From contig WACJ01000516.1 of the NCBI GenBank assembly GCA_008973525.1, positions 1,798,001 to 1,862,000 on the forward strand: DNA of 64,000 nucleotides, read 5' to 3'. The stretch comes from Stenopsyche tienmushanensis (lineage: Eukaryota; Arthropoda; Insecta; Trichoptera; Stenopsychidae). The position numbers were made by a program, and so were the translations under genes. Under the pieces are notes generated by a model. The model was given only the letters and a program-made list of their open reading frames with translations. It was not told where the DNA came from and ran no database searches. Shown here one piece after another: positions 61,191 through 64,000 of this stretch (position 1 is its first letter; each line of letters opens with the position of its first letter).

Positions 61191-64000
61191 TTTAACTGTA
61201 CTATATTAAATCTTTAAATTAAATAATTTAATGGAAATTTAAAAGTGAAATATTATATTCGCGCAATCTTTGCTCTGTGAGATAATCAAGGGAGCATATT
61301 CGTGAAAAAACTTTTGTCTTATTTGATATTTTTTGTGCAATAAATTGTATTTTATTGCTAGAGTTAAAATGTCCAAGCTCGAATCTGACGATGCTCATTC
61401 TATGCTCGATTTTTTACATTGCCAAGAAGGCGACTGAAAGATACAAAATGATTAATGATATTTGGGGAGAAATATTAACACCCTACAGATGCCAAAGTTA
61501 GTTCCAAAAGCCTAAATCAGAAGAAATAGAACCTTGAGGGATGCATTTATATTGAGGCGTACCTCTACTTTTGATAATGTATAATTCATGTCATATAATT
61601 GAATCAGATCTGCATTAATCATCTATGGTTAATGAAGAACAACCAGTGAACTGCAATGTTTGCTGATTTTGTAACTCGCTCAAAATATAGTGGTTACTTA
61701 TATTTGATACATCTTATCTGCTTTATAAGATGTGCATGGAATTATTAATATTGAATTATTCAAGCCACATTAGACAATCATAGCAGAAGTTCATTGTAAT
61801 CGATTAGAATATTTTGACTTGAAACTTGAAGAAAAGTATCAATATCATTGTAATGATATTCAGGAATAAATATGAGAAATTAAATCACACCCTTTTCGAA
61901 TTGTCATGACATATTTCAGTCGTTAGATCATTCGGGATAAACGATTTCCAAATGAAGTTGACATTAAATCTCAATCATTTCGTTAAAAAGGTTACAAAAT
62001 ATATTGTGTTTTTGGACACACAACAAACGCGTTTTTGATAGGTGTGTCTATATTATAAAATAATTTAATGGAATCATGTAATCGACTTTATGAGAGCCAA
62101 TGTATACGCAGCATAAATTTATTTTAATTCGGAATATAAATATTAAATGTATAAAAAATAGTCGAAAGCGTCGGAAAACTTTGTTGAAATGACATTGGAT
62201 GTTATGGTTTGAATTGAACAATTTCGTTGAATGTCCCTGGGGGTGCAACCCAAAATTTTTTTGTGTCGCTGTATTTTCCATGTTTATTTAGCGGCAGAAA
62301 TGATCCCTTTGTTATATCGTCTTTCCTGTAAAATTATGCTGACATTTAATTTATTAAAAAAGTAATCAATCTAGACAATTTATGTGACCAGAGAAAATAT
62401 CTGAGATACAAATAAATTGTTCAAATAATCTCTAGTACTTTATGTCAGAATGTCCAAGATTGGAGAGTACCTGCCTGTATTTATTTGTTCGAGCATGTTT
62501 CTCCATATTTGTTCGGACGAAAACAACAAAATTGATTTTAGCAACTATCAATGTTAGCATCGGCATATTTGGGTTAATTCTAATTGTCAGGAGAGCCTGG
62601 GGATATGTGATTGAGGGTTCGGTTCAATGAATATCGACGCAAAATTATTGCCGGGGGCGCTATCAGTTACAGGGGCGTAAACTTTGGATCGAATCTGCGC
62701 AAAATTTACAAAACCGATTTTTTTACAATGCAAATGATCCGTATAACTCTGACAAACTTTTCTTTGATTTCGACATAGAATTCAATTTTTTCTTTCTAAT
62801 AACGTCATATATATGCGCATAATAAAATATCGCCTTCGGGGCATTCAAATCGAACAGTCCTTCGATTAAGTCCCCTGCATTAACTATTCAAACATCCAAT
62901 TGTTGATTAGTAAATAGTAAGAGCAGTATCAGAAATGGACCCTTAACTAAAACGGCTTGTCATCATCCCCTATAAATAAGGATTATATATTCCCTTTTAC
63001 CTTTAAAGCTTTATTCGCCGGTGGACATCCATTATTTAAGGGGATATTAACGAAAAGGTCGTATTTCACTAGACCTGCTTAAAAACAAACCCTTTCATAA
63101 TATTATGTCTATTAAATTATTTAATCCCCTCGAATGGAATATGCACATTTATTATAATTATTGATATTTCAGCGTTGACCCCAAAAAAGTTGTGTTATAA
63201 ATTCGAATAATGCTTTGCTGCTTGAATTTTCGGATTTTACAGGAGCTAAGCCGAAACTAATTCGCACGATGTATTCGTGATAAGATATCATTAGTACATT
63301 AATCAAGTTCGCTTAAAGGGTTATTCAAATAATTAACACTGAGTGCATGTAATATGTAGTATTATCAGAATTAACGCGTTAATTTAACCTCCGGCGGATT
63401 AAATAATATAATCTTGGCTGTATTGAAATGTTGGGCTTCTTCGTGTATTTCAGATCGTGTCAAAGGCTTTTAGGATTATATTGAAGATGATTTACGTTTG
63501 ACACGTAGAAGCAAATCGCTTTAAATAGAATTTTGCTAGCATTATTTTACTTGCTTTTTAGAAAGGTTTGTCAATAAACGTATTTATTAGGCTTGGTTAT
63601 CATATTCATGGTTATTCTTCACTTCCAATCGCAATTCGTACTGATACATTTTGAGCGGTTTTACCTAACACAACCTTATAACGTTTAGGGTCGCTTATCA
63701 CAGACTTATGTATTTAAGCATATTGATGGTGAATCAAGTAATCAAGATACGAATGTAAGAGTTTTCTATAAGATCGCTTATGAACTGTGCATGTATTTTA
63801 AACGCTACTTACTTGAATGTCAAAGAGTAAAATTATGCCGAAACTCGTTGGGTTCATATCTTAATTCTTGTTTTAAGTGAATCCAAATTATTCATCGTCG
63901 ATTTGTAGTTGAATTCGGATATGACGAGCACGATATAAATCACATACATTCCTCGTGACAATTGTTTCTTGTTAAACTCGTCATAAATAAAGTCAATAAT
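61191..64000. other. Intronic AT-rich stretch to the end of the window
   Basis: No exon or element is recognised. The frames at 62048 (minus) and 62442 (plus) have no known motif. A pyrimidine-CAG at 63451 is not followed by a useful open frame. Confidence 0.3.

Noticed and set aside
61980..64000. CRISPR-like or satellite arrays near the window end
   Set aside because: No regularly spaced direct repeats are present; the sequence is ordinary AT-rich intron.

Overview
This window looks like part of an arthropod, most likely insect, nuclear genome. It is strongly AT-rich, has almost no long open frames, and carries a dense load of decayed DNA transposons, a tRNA-derived SINE and LINE fragments. 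I see no bacterial operons, CRISPR arrays or ribosomal RNA. The one host coding segment I can support is a 150-base internal exon at 6272-6421 on the + strand. It has clean splice sites and encodes 50 residues of a MAGUK L27 region, best matched from memory to CASK (fly camguk). No PDZ, SH3 or guanylate-kinase exon was found downstream and no kinase exon upstream. The simplest reading is that most of the window is intron of this gene, with a downstream intron of at least about 57 kb.

Layout. 1-6271 is AT-rich sequence with hAT remains: two clusters of a roughly 29-base GGGTCCGCG repeat, with a complete 328-bp non-autonomous hAT element between them that has a perfect 8-bp target duplication. 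6272-6421 is the L27 exon. 6422-21289 is mostly featureless, apart from a full-length SINE on the minus strand (8098-8528), two perfect hairpins (10011-10160), an IS630/Tc1-mariner transposase remnant (about 11138), a SINE tail (14088) and the C-terminal end of a LINE ORF2 (19509). 21290-23560 is a nested transposon pile: a minus-strand Tigger/pogo pseudogene broken by two mariner elements, one of which contains a SINE. 24125-30130 holds several GC-enriched islands that look like promoter or enhancer candidates.

31264-36066 carries a pogo-type terminus, a 230-bp TTAA-flanked piggyBac-like MITE and an internally deleted mariner with both terminal repeats. 42283-42777 is a second hAT element with a nearly perfect 8-bp duplication. 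46219 is a second copy of a repeat first seen at 4420. 49140-49480 is a LINE ORF2 fragment. 52380-55720 has further GC-enriched islands. 56298-56700 is a fragment of an unassigned arthropod mobile-element protein. 60718-61190 is another SINE copy, interrupted by a 156-bp mariner-type MITE.

I found no convincing new biological system. The points most worth following up are the three-level transposon nest, which gives an insertion order, the GC-enriched islands in an otherwise AT-rich intron, the pair of perfect hairpins near 10.1 kb, and the uncharacterised repeat shared by 4420 and 46219. All family assignments come from reading the sequence and from memory of the families; no database was searched.
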